Shown piece by piece: positions 1 to 11,084 of a DNA stretch of 64,000 bases (its first letter is position 1; each line of letters begins with the position of its first letter). The DNA comes from Ahaetulla prasina (Eukaryota; Chordata; Lepidosauria; Squamata; Colubridae): assembly GCF_028640845.1 (NCBI RefSeq), contig NC_080546.1, forward strand, positions 20,801,020-20,865,019, read 5' to 3'. The position numbers and the translations under genes are program-made. A model generated the notes under the pieces. The model saw only the letters and a program-made list of their open reading frames with translations. It searched no databases and was not told the DNA's origin.

Positions 1-72
1 GGTGCGCATGCACGAGTGAAACGAACCGATAGCGAAGCGAACCGGTAGCAGACTTCAGAGCATTTCACCCCT
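1..72. mobile_element. 3' end of a DNA-transposon-like repeat, cut by the window edge
   Basis: The stretch has CpG-rich short repeats (gaaccgatagcgaagcgaaccggtagc) and ends in a motif like cacccctg, resembling the right end of the other hAT-like elements here. Only the terminal part is inside the window, so family and size cannot be told. Confidence 0.35.
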
Positions 73-569
73 GATCCACTTGTTCCATAAAGACATGGAC
101 CTCGTTCCCACAACACACATTAATAGCACTTTAAACCAGCAGAAAAGAGCAGCCAATTTTCACAGCATTTTGTTCATTCCACTGGAAGGATTCTTCTCGG
201 AACAGATGGCAATGGTTCTTCTCTTGAACAAGAGAAACCCATGATTTCTGAAAGGAAGCAGAGAAGTAAGGACTGTGAAATAGATGCTGGTTTTTTGGAA
301 AGAACGTAATGAATCAGTAAGGACAATGCCCAATATTCTTGTGAAAAGCCCCCAATGATGCTGTCCAATGGGTGAAGGCTGCTGGGCACAGTGAATATTG
401 CTATGGCTAAAGTCACTTAGAAATTGGGTACAGCTTGTTTTATTTGTAATAATCGTTAAGCTTTTTTTCCCCCAATCTGGGCTAATCTCAATAATTTTAC
501 GTTCTCAATCTAAGCTATTTCAAGATGTGGGGAACTTCAACTCCTAGAATTCCCCAGCCAGCCATGCTT
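73..569. other. Unique intronic sequence
   Basis: No convincing exon or repeat is seen. A fragment at about 528-569 (aacttcaactcctagaattcc) resembles the arm of the foldback MITE at 28021-28164. The minus-strand open frame at 174-416 has no recognisable domain. Confidence 0.4.
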
Positions 570-797
570 CCAATATTTGAGGGGCTGTCACAGAGAGGTT
601 GAGGTCAACCTATTCTCCGGAGTACCTGAAGGCAGGACAAGAAGTAACAGATGGAATATCATTAAAAAAGACCCAATCTAGAAATAAAGAGAAATTTCCT
701 GACAGTGAGAACAATTAATCAGTGGAACGGCTTGCCTTCAGAGGTTGTGGGTTCTCCATCACTGGAGGTTTTTAAGAAGAAATTGGACAACCACTTG
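570..797 (+). mobile_element. CR1 LINE 3' fragment, interrupted by a solo LTR
   Basis: The sequence encodes the usual CR1 C-terminal stretch with the INQWNGLPSEVV core and a run ending in FKKKLDNHL. CR1 retrotransposes through its own 3' end and most copies are 5'-truncated, as here. The copy is cut at 797 by the LTR at 798-1368 and resumes at 1374 with about 15 bases before running into a hAT-like end at 1391. Confidence 0.8.
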
Positions 798-1368
798 TGT
801 TGTGGCTCCAGCCCCCACCCCGGGCCTGGCCCCCTGCCAGAGAGTGACTCAGAGAGTGAGGGGGAAGGGCCGTCAGGGCTCCCTTCTGCAGGGCCGGCTT
901 CCCTGGCTCAGTTCCAGGAGCCAGAGGCAGGCCAGGTGGAAGAGGTGACAAGGCCTCTGTCTTCTGTATCTCCTCCCGCCCAGGAAACACTTCCAGATCC
1001 AGCTGAGGACAATCAGTCCTGGTTAGATCCCAGGTTTCGTAGACAAGAGAAGCGGGAACAACAGAAGCAGGGGTGGGGCAGGCCTAGAAAGTGCTGAGTC
1101 ATGGAGCCACACCCCACAGGGTATAAAAGCAGGAGGGGCTGCTATACTGCTTCATGATGAACAAATCCAACTGCCTGGAGAGAACTTGAGCTGAAGTGCT
1201 GTTTATTCCTGACTTCCTGGTTGACACGCCGGCATCAAGAAAGATAACAGAAAAACCTTGGCAGACGCTCGCTGGGTTGCTGCCAGAGCTGATAGCTGCC
1301 GTGGACTCAATTGCCGGCTAATTAAGTAATTTCTCGTTCCTCCCAGACTGAGGTGGGGGGACAGAACA
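798..1368 (+). mobile_element. Solo gypsy-type LTR inside CR1
   Basis: It begins TGTTGTGG and ends CAGAACA, the terminal pattern shared with the LTRs at 2746, 12178 and 17786. The CR1 bases cttg flank it at 794-797 and 1370-1373, a short target duplication (five bases if one mismatch is allowed). It holds an open frame reaching 1097, a TGCTGAGTCAT site and a TATA box. No internal region follows, so it is a solo LTR left by LTR-LTR recombination. Confidence 0.8.
1092..1128 (+). promoter_or_regulatory. LTR promoter: MARE/AP-1 site and TATA box
   Basis: TGCTGAGTCAT (1092-1102) is followed by a CCACACCC box and, 19 bases after the MARE, TATAAAA (1122-1128). The same order and spacing occur in three other LTRs of the window. 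Confidence 0.6.
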
Positions 1369-1390
1369 TCTTGTCTGAAGTGATTTACGG

Positions 1391-1735
1391 CAGTGACGGC
1401 TAACCTTTTTGCCATCGCGTGCCAGGAGTGTGGGGAGTGTGGGGGAGGGTTATGTGCATGTGTGCCCACACCGATAATTCTATGTGCCCCACCCCACCTC
1501 ATGCGCGCATGATCCCCCCACACTCCCTCTGCTCCTGGCATGTGATGACCTGGTAGGCCCATTTTTTGCTCTCCCCAGGATCCAGATCCTTTCTAGGAAC
1601 CTTGGGAGGGTGAAAACGGCCTTCCCCACCCACCAGAGGCCCTCCGGAGGCAAAAAATGGCCCATTTGCCAACTTCCAGTCCCAGATTTTCACAACTGGG
1701 GCAGGTTTAGGTCTCTCAACAATAATGAATGGATG
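1391..1735. mobile_element. hAT-like fragment joined to CR1
   Basis: It starts CAGTGACGGCTAACC, the same end as the elements at 28822 and 59799. It abuts CR1 at the position where those two also sit. The later part (about 1545-1690) resembles the middle of the 8108 hAT family. The right boundary is not identifiable. Confidence 0.5.
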
Positions 1736-2039
1736 CCAGGCTAACTCTTACAGATACTAGACCAAGCATTTAATTCCAATAGGAATCGGAAGTTTAACAT
1801 ACCACTTTCATTAGGCCATCCTATTTTTTGTGAACTGATTGTCTCTGTGGCATTGTGTCTCACCATACATTACTTTTGTGCTTCTACAAACTAATTAACA
1901 TGGCCAGCAAGCCATAGCCATAATAGGAAGAAGTCATGCTCAGAAATAGACAAGGTTGTCCAATATGTTCTGCCTAAACTGTGTGCCAGAAAACAAAGGA
2001 AGCAAACATATTTTGCCCTGCAAGAAAAAGTCAAAGTAC

Positions 2040-2210
2040 AGTCTTCTAGGATCACCCCAAAGAAACGTCTATGGAGATTCTCAGTCATATAGTTCATGGT
2101 TGTCTCAAAGATGCTTTTTCAAAATGCAACTGGACTTTCCTTGTTTTTCTTTGAAGATGTTTAGCTTCTTATCCAAGAAGCTTCTTCAGCAGGAAGCGTA
2201 GACACTGCCT
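2040..2210. repeat. Foldback-type dispersed repeat with an agaagcttctt core
   Basis: This stretch matches others at 2585-2710, 44790-45420 and 61940-62130. All carry an atccaagaagcttcttcagc core and a paired motif about caactggactttc. The halves at 2040-2210 and 2585-2710 are in opposite orientation, with the 2291 hAT element between them. Family identity is not known to me. Confidence 0.5.
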
Positions 2211-2290
2211 ATCTCCTGCTTACAACACAGTCCATTCAGCAGTTCCAAAATGGGTCCACACCTATTTGCACTATTCAGGTGACCCTGAGG

Positions 2291-2491
2291 CAGGGGTGAA
2301 ATTTACTTACCTTCCCTACCAGTTCGCCAATGTGCATCATCTGTGCCTGCGCAAAGCCTTCTGTATATGCGCAGAGGCTTAAAAGTCACAAAAAAGCGAC
2401 ATCATGACGTCTGCATGGGTGAACGGAGCCTCCTGCAGCTGCTGCTACTGGTTCGGCTGAACTGGATAGAACCAGATGGATTTCACCTCTG
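2291..2491. mobile_element. Short non-autonomous hAT element
   Basis: The ends are CAGGGGTGAAAT and ATTTCACCTCTG, inverted relative to each other. Flanking octamers are ccctgagg (2283-2290) and ccctcagg (2492-2499), a 7/8 target duplication. It is 201 bp with no coding capacity. Confidence 0.8.
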
Positions 2492-2584
2492 CCCTCAGGG
2501 CACACCCTCCAAGTGGCCTCAAGGACTCTCAGAGAGAATGCTAACGGCCAGCTGACTGCAAGGAATATAAATTCTTCTATTCTC

Positions 2585-2710
2585 TAACATTCAGTCAGAA
2601 CTAAAGAAGCTTCTTTAGGTGGGTGAGAAGTGAAATGTCTTCAAGGAAAAACAAAGGAAGTCCAGTTGCCATTTGAAAAAGCACCTTTGGGACCCTGCCA
2701 TGTCTAAGAT
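2585..2710. repeat. Second half of the dispersed foldback repeat
   Basis: It carries the agaagcttctt core and the gccatttgaaaaagcacc end seen also at 44960 and 62085. It is the inverted counterpart of 2040-2210. Confidence 0.45.
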
Positions 2711-2745
2711 TTCTTTGGTGTTAAGGGGTGACTCTTAAAAGAAGC

Positions 2746-3242
2746 TGTCGTGCCCCACTCCTCCTCTGATGGCCGGGTCTGGGAAGTCTATATCAAGTGT
2801 GGCCACGAAGCCTCTGCAGCTTTGCCAAATTCCTGCCAGAGTTCTCAGGGCAGGCAGGAATCCAAGGTGTGACTTCAGCAACCAGATGAGACTTTGCAAA
2901 AAAGCAGATCCTTTATATAGGCCATGGGGTGTGGCTCCATGACTCAGCACTTATCCAGGCCTGCCCCTCCCTTCCTTTTGCTGACGTCGCCTCTCCATTC
3001 TCCGGAAGCGGGGATCTGTCCACTTTTCATCCTCCTGCTCAGCTGCCGGCAATTCTAGCTCATGGCTGGCTTCGTGCTCACACGCTGTAGGGAGGTTTGT
3101 TTGCTCAGCCTGTCCGGGCATGGTGCCAGGGTTGGGGGCTGGAGGCATGCCAGGCCATTCTTCTTCACTATCAGTCTCTGGCTCAGATAGCAGGAGATGG
3201 GAGGGGCCTGGCTGAGGAGAGGAGGGCGGGCGAGGCACAACA
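2746..3242 (-). mobile_element. Solo gypsy-type LTR, minus orientation
   Basis: Bounded by TGTCGTGCC and GGCACAACA, it is flanked by a perfect 5-bp target duplication, gaagc (2741-2745 and 3243-3247). It is 497 bp and diverged from the 12178 LTR but keeps the same promoter block. An open frame ending in an ERRRQQKEGRGRPG tail lies in its U3. There is no internal region. Confidence 0.85.
2912..2949 (-). promoter_or_regulatory. LTR promoter: MARE/AP-1 site and TATA box
   Basis: Read on the minus strand, TGCTGAGTCAT (2949-2939) precedes TATATAAA (2919-2912) by 19 bases, with a CCACACCCC box between them. Confidence 0.6.
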
Positions 3243-3247
3243 GAAGC

Positions 3248-4012
3248 CAAGCTCAACAACCAGGTAGTCCAATCCTCCTGGAACCCATTGGTGATCAGAG
3301 GCAAAAAAACAAAAAAGCAAATGGAGAACTGAGGAAATAGAACTTAAGTTTTAGTTGAAGCAGAACACTTTCCTCATTATTTCAAGACGCAGAACATCCA
3401 TCAATTTGCTTAATACCTGCTCTCTTGTCTTTTTTTTCACCCCAGCTACCTCTTTCTAAATAAAGATGCAGTGCAAATATTATAGCGAAGCTATCCTACC
3501 AAAATTTGGCAGAATTGGTCTCCTCTAAAGCACCTTCCTTGTTATTTATATCCCACTCTACAAATAAAAATAGCTGCATGAATTTTAATGCTTCCTCATT
3601 ATAACTGATGGGCAATTTCCTTTTCTTTTGCACATCTCAGAGTGGCTGAAGTTTAATTGGTTTGCCCTCAAAACCTTGAAGTGCACACTTGAACTGAACT
3701 GTATCATCTTCAAGTCTTAGACTTCCTATCGGAATAGTATCAAGGCTGCTTTCCATAGATCTAATAACTAATGCCTGTATATTTTATAAATTTCGCCTAC
3801 TGTCACGCTGCAAAAATAATTCGCAAGCAATTTTTGGAAACTCTCCAGAGGCCCCATCCAAAATTGTGGGGATTAGAGTTAAAGCTCCCTCCCCTCAATA
3901 TTGTGCATTCTGTAATGAAAGAGATACCCAGGGGTCAAGACCCAATGTCTCCACCCTACTATGCCTCCAAATTGTTTGGGAAACATTTACCCTGTTGATG
4001 CTTGCAGCTTAA
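3248..4012. other. Unique intronic sequence
   Basis: AT-rich sequence in which I see no gene, recognisable repeat or splice-flanked open frame. Confidence 0.4.
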
Positions 4013-4255
4013 AATAAGAATAGCACTTAGACTTGTATACCGATTCACAGTGCTTTACAGCTCTCTCTAAGCAGTTTACAGGGTCAGTATATTGCCCCCA
4101 ACAATCTGGGTCCTCATTTTACCGACCTCAGAAGGATAGAAGGTTGAGTCAACCTGAGCCTGGTGAGATTCAAACTGTCAACTTGTAGGCAGCCAGCAGT
4201 CAGCAGAAGTAGCCTGCAGTACTGCATTCTAACCACTGCGCCACCATGGCTCTTC
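4013..4255 (-). mobile_element. tRNA-derived SINE, minus orientation
   Basis: On the minus strand it reads gcgcagtggttagaatgcag (A-box side), then a B-box-like region, caggctcaggttgactc, and a 3' part about ggtatacaagtctaagtgct. Other copies lie at 51364-51597 and in pieces at 51975-55065. SINE heads of this kind come from tRNA genes and need LINE machinery to move. Confidence 0.75.
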
Positions 4256-4629
4256 CTGCAAATGTACATATTCCTGAAATGTAGATTCACTGTTAGATCA
4301 CAGTGCTTTTTTCCCTCCCAACTACAGAAGAGTTTATTATAAATTAAGGAAGACTAAAGAAGAGGAGAAAGGAATGAATATTTGTGAAAACTAGAAAATA
4401 AGGTGAGGATAGATTTAATGGAAAGCTGAACTAAAAGGTATTTTAGTCTTCTTAGATTTTGGTCACCAGTGTACTCATAGGCTACTTTGCGACCGGATAA
4501 CAATTCAGTGAAAAAACACAAGCCAATAAAGACATTTAAAAATAGATTTATCAGAGGTTTGATGTAGCATAAGAGCCTTAATCTCTTTTCTAAAAATGAC
4601 CAAAGCTGGGACCAATAAATCCTCTTCAT

Positions 4630-4985
4630 AAGGTAGTCCTCAATTTACAACAGTTCATTTAGTGACCATTCAAAGTTATGACATTGAAAAAAGTGACTTG
4701 TGACTGCTTTTCACACTTATGACCATTGTCGCATCTGACTCATATTTATGATGCTAGCAGTGTCCCAGTGACATATGTTCCCCTTTTGCGACCTTCTGAC
4801 AAGCAAAGTCAATGGAGAATCCAGATTCACTTAACAACCATGTTACTAACTTAACAACTGCAGTGAGTCACTTAACAACTGTGGCAAGAAAGGTTGTATA
4901 ATGGGATATAACTCACTTTGCAACTGTCTCCTTGAGCAACAGAAATGTTGGGATCCATTGTGATTGTAAGTTAAGGACTACCTAT
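4630..4985 (+). mobile_element. Tigger-like non-autonomous DNA transposon
   Basis: The ends are inverted: aggtagtcctcaatttacaa and ttgtaagttaaggactacct. The interior is rich in acttaacaac repeats. TA-containing bases flank it. The terminal sequence resembles TcMar-Tigger ends; the family call rests on that. Related copies are at 8631, 10083, 31247, 49133 and 51759. Confidence 0.65.
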
Positions 4986-5027
4986 AATTGGGATACCATG
5001 ATAGAAAATCTGTTTTTCATTCATTCA

Positions 5028-5580
5028 GTTTTTCTTTTTTTTCTTTTTAAAATTATTTTTTATTATACATTTTCCTTTATTATGCATCACGTTTCCATTT
5101 CTGCAATGACAGTGTACTGTCTGTATCAAGTCTCTTTTAAGGATACATAGTATTATAAACCCTGATTATAACTATTGTTCTCATAATTATACAATGTAGT
5201 CTCTTTTAAATATACATAATCTTGTACGTCCTGGTTCTAACCGTTATTCTCATAGTTATACCGTAACACTTCTCACTCTATACACTTTAATCTATAGTTG
5301 AGTATAGTCGAGATCTATACAATCCAATGGTAATATTACTTATAGTATATATGCTTATATTTCTCTCTCTATATATGTATTTATTTCTATTTTGTTAATC
5401 TTTTGTTATTAAGTTACTAATTTCTGCACCTGTTATCTAACCATTTGTACAATAAGTCCCATGTTAAGTAATACTCCTTAATTTCCATTGTTAATCTGTC
5501 CATTTCGGTGCATTCTAATATTTTCTTTATTCCTTTTCATCTACTTTCATTTTTCCAATTTTGTGCATATGTGATTCTCT
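5028..5580 (-). mobile_element. L1 LINE 3' untranslated fragment
   Basis: A T-rich left edge (poly-A of a minus copy) is followed by AT-rich sequence matching the 3' part of the L1 at 25470-26293, including taatctgtccatttc and ccaattttgtgc. No coding part remains. Confidence 0.6.
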
Positions 5581-5594
5581 GATATCACTTAGAG

Positions 5595-5728
5595 GAGGAG
5601 TATCAAGCTCATGTCATCATTGCGGCATCACATGATGTATCACAACTTTTTCCCCCTTCACTAAGTGGGCGTGGGCTTTGCCAGTGCATGACGCATCTGG
5701 CCCATGGGCCGCGAGTTTAATAGACCTG
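5595..5728. mobile_element. hAT fragment of the tcaaactc type
   Basis: It runs from aggagtatcaagctcatg to gcgagtttaatagacctg, degenerate versions of the ends of the 20799 element (ggggtgtcaaactc). No clear target duplication was found. Confidence 0.4.
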
Positions 5729-6500
5729 ACTTACAACAATATAAGTTTAAATGACCACAATCATGGTGGGAACTGATTCTAATGCTGAAAAGTATCTTCT
5801 GTGTTGCTCATATAAAGCCATTCCCTAATAATATTTAATTGTTCTGTTCTTCCATTCCTTTGGTATTGTTTATATGCTGGCTCCAGTTCCCATATTAAAG
5901 TTCAAGATTATCTTTCTTTTTCCACTCCATTTACAGCAGACTGTAGCTCTGTGGTTTTGTTTTACTAGCATAACTCTGCTTTGTTTGGGCTACTACAAAA
6001 CCTAGCAGGCAACCATAGACATCCACATATAAAAATAGGTTAAAAAATAGGGAAAAATACCTTGGGCTCAGGCTTAATTCCGCCGCTTAACTTCTTCTGT
6101 CTTCAATTTTAACTCTCTTTTAATCTCAGGGTGTTCTCTCTGATAATCTATTTAAGAAAAAATTCTCTCACCAAGCCAACACACTTTCTCTCGGTCTCTC
6201 TGGAGCTGTCCCAACTTCAGCAGCTTTAATGGCTGCCTCTTCGCTGCCGAAAAAAGGACTTCTCCTGGATCAACCAGGGACTGGTTATGATGTCCCTGGG
6301 ATCAATATGATGTGCCCTCCTCTATCACCATCTCTACAGGATGGTGAGGTCCAAAATGGACCGTCCAGTGATGAAGATTTCAACAGCGATCTTGGAACTT
6401 CAAGATCTCCTGTCGTACCATCGCGACGTCAGCTCCGCCCTCCTTGTAACATCAATATACCAAGTCTCCAATATAGCTTCATCTCATATGACTGACAATT
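5729..6500. other. Unrecognised sequence with a short open frame
   Basis: A frame at about 6229-6495 begins with ATG and encodes 88 residues rich in Ser/Pro/Asp (for example PSSDEDFNSDLGTSRSPVVP). It sits just upstream of an L2-like LINE tail and may be part of a transposon ORF. I do not recognise it and see no splice signals that would make it a GRID2 exon. Confidence 0.3.
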
Positions 6501-6504
6501 ATTA

Positions 6505-6815
6505 CTGGACACAGCTTTCAGCTTTACTTCCTCTCAATACTGCGTCAAGTGCCTGATCTTCGGACCTTCCGTCGTGAGCTTAAAACATATTTATTCATTC
6601 AAGCGGGACTGGCATAATAGTGTTAAATTTTAATTGGGTTTTCTTAATATTTTAAAATTTAAAATTTAAATTTTTAACTATCAGCCTTTACAATTTGCTA
6701 TGTTTTAAATGTTGTTTTAATTGTATATATTCTGTTTTTATTTTGGCTGTACACCGCCCTGAGTCCTTCGGGAGAAGGGCGGTATAAAAATTTAATAAAT
6801 AATAATAAAATAAAT
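6505..6815 (+). mobile_element. L2-like LINE 3' end
   Basis: A short frame gives the typical C-terminus FRRELKTYLFIQAGLA. An AT-rich 3' UTR follows, ending ccgccctgagtccttcggga and an (ATAA)n tail. The same tail occurs on a minus copy at 20280-20760 and on the SINEs at 40497 and 44299. Confidence 0.7.
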
Positions 6816-6889
6816 AATAATAATACAAGGCCATAGAGACCCAAAGAAGACTTGTGTTGCAAGGAACTGATATAAGAAACATGCAATAG

Positions 6890-7640
6890 CAGGCAAAAAA
6901 GCCAATGCAATCCTAGGTTGTTGCATTAAGAGAGGGGTAGAATTAAGATAAGGTGAAATATTAGTATTGCTTTATAAAGCCTTAGTAAGACCACACTTGG
7001 AATATTGTATCAAGTTTTGGTCACCACAATATAAAAAAGAAGTTGAGACCCTGAAAGAGTGTGGAGAAGAGCAACAAAGATGATTAGGGGGCTAGAGACT
7101 AAAACATATGAGGAATGGTTGCAGGAATTGGGAATATCTCGTCCTTCGGCGTTCAGTCATACCGGCCACATGACCACAGAGACGTCTTCAGACAGCGCTG
7201 TCTCTTCGGCTTAGAAATGGAAATGAGCACCGTCCCTAGAGCCGTAAATGACTAGCGGGCATGTGCAGAGGAACCTTTACCTTTAGTCTGGCGAAAAGAA
7301 GGACTTGGGGTGACATGATAGCAATGTTCCAATATTTGAGAGCCTGCCACAAAGAAGAGGGGGTCAGCCTATTATCCAAAGCACCAGAAGGCAAGATATG
7401 AAATAATGGATGGAAATTAATCAAGGAGAGAAGCAACCTAGAACTAAGGAGAAATTTTCTAAAGGTGAGAACAATTAACCAATGGAATAGCTTGCCTTCA
7501 GAAGTTGTGGATGCTCCATCGCTGGAGGCTTTTAAGAAGAAAGCCATTTGTCTGAAATGCTTTGGGGTCTCTTCCTCAAGCAAGGGATTGGACAAGAAGA
7601 CCACCAAGGTCCCTTCCAACTCTATTATTCTATATTCTAT
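6890..7640 (+). mobile_element. CR1 LINE 3' part, interrupted by a SINE fragment
   Basis: The sequence covers the CR1 ORF2 end (frames about TRMIRGLE-type and INQWNSLPSEVVDAPSLEAF) and the 3' UTR ending ccttccaactctattattct. A Sauria SINE fragment (7142-7287) splits it. Another SINE tail is fused at 7643-7690. Confidence 0.8.
7142..7287 (+). mobile_element. Sauria-type SINE 3' fragment within CR1
   Basis: It matches the 3' half of the full SINE at 63175-63536 (ccggccacatgaccacagag) and ends in aacctttacctttag, the ACCTTT tail. The tRNA head is missing. Confidence 0.7.
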
Positions 7641-7642
7641 GT

Positions 7643-7690
7643 CATAGTCAGGAATGACTAGCACATATGTGTGAGGGAAACCTTTACCTT
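7643..7690 (+). mobile_element. Sauria-type SINE tail remnant
   Basis: About 48 bases, from aggaatgactagcacatatg to cctttaccttta, match the last part of the Sauria SINE. Confidence 0.55.
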
Positions 7691-8099
7691 TATGTCATAA
7701 GTATTGCCTGAGACTTTAGAAAAGGCTGGTTGGAGGTTCAACATACTAAGTGGCAAAAACTGGCCTAAGAATACATTAGTGATCCGATCAAAGGGAGAAA
7801 AGATAGGAGAAAAACTATGCCTGAAAGAGCAAGATTTCCCTGTTTGCATAATTCAAACAAAGAAGCTGCTTTGAATGCTGTAGCAACCCAAATTCCCTTC
7901 TTCTCCATACTTGTGGAATTCTTTGATCTCTAAAATTTTTCCACATTCCATATTTTTGCGAGGGAAAAAAAAATGTTGGCTCTAGATTTATCAGCATAAA
8001 TCTGAGGAGGAAGCGAGAGTGAGGCAGGTTGCAAACAGAAAAAGAATGTGTTTGATGAATAAAGTTAAGAGGAATTTAAAAAAAAAAAAAGAAAGCAGA
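7691..8099. other. Unique intronic sequence
   Basis: No gene or clear repeat was seen. It ends in a run of A at about 8078-8090. Confidence 0.4.
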
Positions 8100-8107
8100 C
8101 TTGCGGG

Positions 8108-8514
8108 CAGGGGTGGGCTTCAAAAATTTTAGCAAGGGGTTCTCTGCCGGGTTGCTGGGTGGGCATGGCCATGGTGGGCATGGCCCAGTCAGTCTCCTGC
8201 ACCATGGTGGGGGCGTTTGTGCCCTCCCTGGGCTCCGGAAGCTTTCCTCAAACCTTCGGGAGGGCGAAAATGGACTCCCCAGGCTCCAGAGGCCTTCTGG
8301 AGGCTGGAAACGGGCCTGTTTCCAGAGTTTCTGAACTTCCAGTAGGCCCGTTTTTCGCCCTCCTCGAGCCTCCATGTGTGCCCTGCACTTACCTGGATCC
8401 AAAACGGGCTGTGTGGGGACTCCTGGGAGTGGGATTTGTGGTTTCTCCAAACTGCACAGAATCTTAGCTAGAGGTTCTCCCGAACCCCTGTGAACCCCCC
8501 AGCAGCCCCCACTG
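8108..8514 (+). mobile_element. Non-autonomous hAT element (aaggggttctc family)
   Basis: It begins CAGGGGTGGGCTTC and ends GCCCCCACTG, flanked by a perfect 8-bp duplication, cttgcggg (8100-8107, 8515-8522). Size is 407 bp. The interior has repeated gggcatggccatgg motifs and a block about ctccagaggcctt. Relatives are at 54582-55016 and 62487-62941, with fragments at 1545 and 53337. Open frames inside are compositional, not a transposase. Confidence 0.9.
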
Positions 8515-8630
8515 CTTGCGGGAAAAGAAAAAGGAGTGAATAGAGAAGGGGGCTTGAAAGAACATTGATCAGTTTAAGTGCTGCTTGCTTCTTGATTCCC
8601 TCCTCCATTGGAACTTTTGCTTTGTAATTA

Positions 8631-9038
8631 CAGGTAAACCTTGACATATAACTACTCATCTAGTGACTGTTTGAAGTTACAATAACACTGCAAAAAAACA
8701 GACTTGCCATCAGTCCTCACATTAAAACAGTTGCAGTGTCCCCATGGTCACATGATCAAAATTTAGCCGCCATGGCAACTGGCCTGCATTTAAGACAGAC
8801 ATATGATCCTGGGATCATATGATCGCCATTTGCAACCTTCCCAGCTGGCTTCTGACAAGCAAAGTCAGAGGGGAAAGCCAGATTCGCTTAAAGATATGAT
8901 TCACTCAACCCGCACTGTGATTCACTTAACAACCATGGCCAAAAAAGGTAATAAAATTTGGTATGATTCGCTTAACAATCCCTTTGCTTAACAATGGAAA
9001 TTCTGGTCTCAATTGTAGTCGTAAATCAAGGACTATAT
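8631..9038 (+). mobile_element. Tigger-like non-autonomous DNA transposon
   Basis: Left end aggtaaaccttgacatataa and right end gtcgtaaatcaaggactata are degenerate inverted repeats of the 4630 family. The interior has cacttaacaaccatggcca. Confidence 0.6.
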
Positions 9039-9572
9039 AACAACTTATTTATTCAGCTATAAAAGCAATTTGCTACCCACTCTATTAACCACCCCTGTAC
9101 AACATAGATTAGACAACATATAGCCAATTAAATCCCCTTCCAAATGTTTTGGGATTCAGCCCAAACCAGTGTGGCTTGTGGCCAGTGTCCATTGTCAAGA
9201 GATTGTGAGAGTTGGTCCAAAATATGTACAGATCATCAGATTGTCAGCTTCTTGGAATTGTATGTGAAATATATTTCCTCTATTTATTTTCTCTGTCTTC
9301 TTCCAAAAGATTTTCTTGGATGTAGATGGATAATATATTTACCAAGTCCCTCTGATGCACATATTTTCCTTTTCAACAATAATAGTAGATCAGATTACCA
9401 AAAGCAATCTGATAGCACTTTTTGCGACAAGCAAATTTTATTACAGGCAGTAGCTTTTGCAAGCTGCAGCTAATGTCATCAAGATGCATCAAACTTATCA
9501 CACAAGTCCCCTTCTGATTTTGGGCTTCTGTAAAGAATTCTCTTCCTACCTAGATTAAATTATGAAAGTATA
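9039..9572. other. Unique intronic sequence
   Basis: No gene or recognisable repeat, apart from the target copy of the SINE at its right edge (9560-9572). The 109-residue frame at 9144-9473 has no domain that I recognise. Confidence 0.4.
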
Positions 9573-9929
9573 AGATAAAGGTAAAGGTTCCCCTTGCACG
9601 TATGTGCTTGTCATTCCCGACTCTAGGTGGTGGTACTCATCTCCGTTTCAAAGCTGAAGAGCCAGCGCTGTCTGAAGACGTCTCCGTGGTCATGTGGTCA
9701 GCATGACTAAATGCCAAAAGCGCATGGAACACTGTTACCTTCCCACCAATGGTGGTCCCTATTTTCCTACTTGCATTTTTTATGTGCTTTGAAACTGTTA
9801 GGTTGGCAGAAGCTGGGACAAGTAATGGGAGCTCACCCCATTACGTGGCATTCGGGATTCAAACCACGGAACTGCCAACTGTTCAATCGACAAGCTCACC
9901 GTCTTGTCCACTGAGGCACCACGTCCCGC
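9573..9929 (-). mobile_element. Sauria SINE, full length, minus orientation
   Basis: The copy starts at its tail (taaaggtaaagg, the reverse of the ACCTTT repeat) and ends at the tRNA-like head ggacgtggtgcctcagtgga on the minus strand. A 13-bp target duplication, ttatgaaagtata, lies at 9560-9572 and 9930-9942. Sauria SINEs share the 3' end of Bov-B LINEs, which are thought to mobilise them. Confidence 0.9.
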
Positions 9930-10082
9930 TTATGAAAGTATATTCAGGTCCAAAGTTAAGCAGTGATTTGCATGCTCTGAGAAGTGGCTGAATCTAGTCT
10001 GTGTGGGACAGCTATTTATGAATCTGTCCCACACTTTTTCAAGTATTGAGACAATATGGACTATTGGTAAAAGGACAAGATT

Positions 10083-10460
10083 ATAGGTAGTCCTCAACTT
10101 ACAACCAAAATTGAGCCCAACATCTCTGCCTCTAAGTAAAACATTGATTCAGTGAAGTTTGCCCCCATTATACAACCTTTCTTGCCACAGTTGTTAAGTG
10201 AATCACTGCAGTTGTTCAGTTTGTAAGGTGTTTGTTAAGTGAATCTTGTCTCCCCATTGACTTTGCTGGTCAGAAAGTCACAAGAGGCGATCATATGATC
10301 CCAAGACACTGCAACCGACATAAATATGAGTCAGTTGCCAAACGTCTGAATTTTGATCACTGCTGCTGCAACGGTCGTTAAGTGTGAAAAATGGTTATGT
10401 CCCTTTTTTTCAGTGCCGTTGTAACTTTTGAACAGTCACGAAATGAACTGCTGTAAGTCA
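10083..10460 (-). mobile_element. Tigger-like non-autonomous DNA transposon
   Basis: The left end is aggtagtcctcaacttacaa and the right end is gaactgctgtaagtcag, with ttgttaagtgaatc repeats inside. The orientation is inverted relative to the 4630 copy. Its right end is the target of the hAT element at 10465. Confidence 0.6.
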
Positions 10461-10464
10461 GAAC

Positions 10465-10625
10465 CAGAGGTGGTATTCAGGCAGTTCAGACCAGCCCACC
10501 CTCCTGGGCGCAATCCTGTCCTATACTGCTGTGTTTTTGACACCGCATTGCATGCACGGATGGTGGATGCTCACATTTCCAGGGCTGGGCGAACCAGGAG
10601 CTACAGTATATGAATCTCACCTCTG
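10465..10625. mobile_element. 161-bp non-autonomous hAT element
   Basis: Ends are CAGAGGTGGTATTC and GAATCTCACCTCTG. Flanking octamers are gtcagaac (10457-10464) and gtcagtac (10626-10633), 7/8 identical. It sits in the end of the Tigger-like copy. Confidence 0.8.
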
Positions 10626-10814
10626 GTCAGTACTATCACAATGTAACACAAATGGTTGTGTTTTATTTTTAAGCATCTCAGAAACACGTAATTGGCCAGC
10701 ATAAAAAAAAACAGAATAATGGATTAGATTACCATTAGTTTAATCAAGGATGAGTCCCATTGTTGACCTACACTTCCATTATTGTTAAGTCTCTTGTAAG
10801 ATGAGATTTGACTT

Positions 10815-11084
10815 CAGTGGTGAAATCCAAATTTTTTTACTACCGGTTCTGTGGGTGTGGCTTGGTGGGCATGCCTTGGTGGGCGTGGCAGAGGACGGAT
10901 ACTGCAAAATCCCCATTCCATTCCCATTCCCTTCCCACTCCTGGGAGGGAGGATATTGCAAAATCTCCATTCCCACCCCACTCTAGGACCAGCCAGAAAT
11001 GGTATTTGCTGGTTCTCCAAACTACTCAAAATTTCTGCTACCGGTTCTCCAGAACCTATCAGAACCTGCTGGATTTCATCCCTG
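10815..11084 (+). mobile_element. hAT MITE of the actaccggttctgtggg family
   Basis: It starts CAGTGGTGAAATCC and ends GGATTTCATCCCTG, with a perfect 8-bp duplication tttgactt (10807-10814, 11085-11092). The interior has gggtgtggcttggtggg, two copies of a module of about 40 bp (gatactgcaaaatc) and ctgctaccggttctccagaa. Family members with other module numbers lie at 31309, 35913, 48547, 53668, 56393 and 58535. Confidence 0.9.
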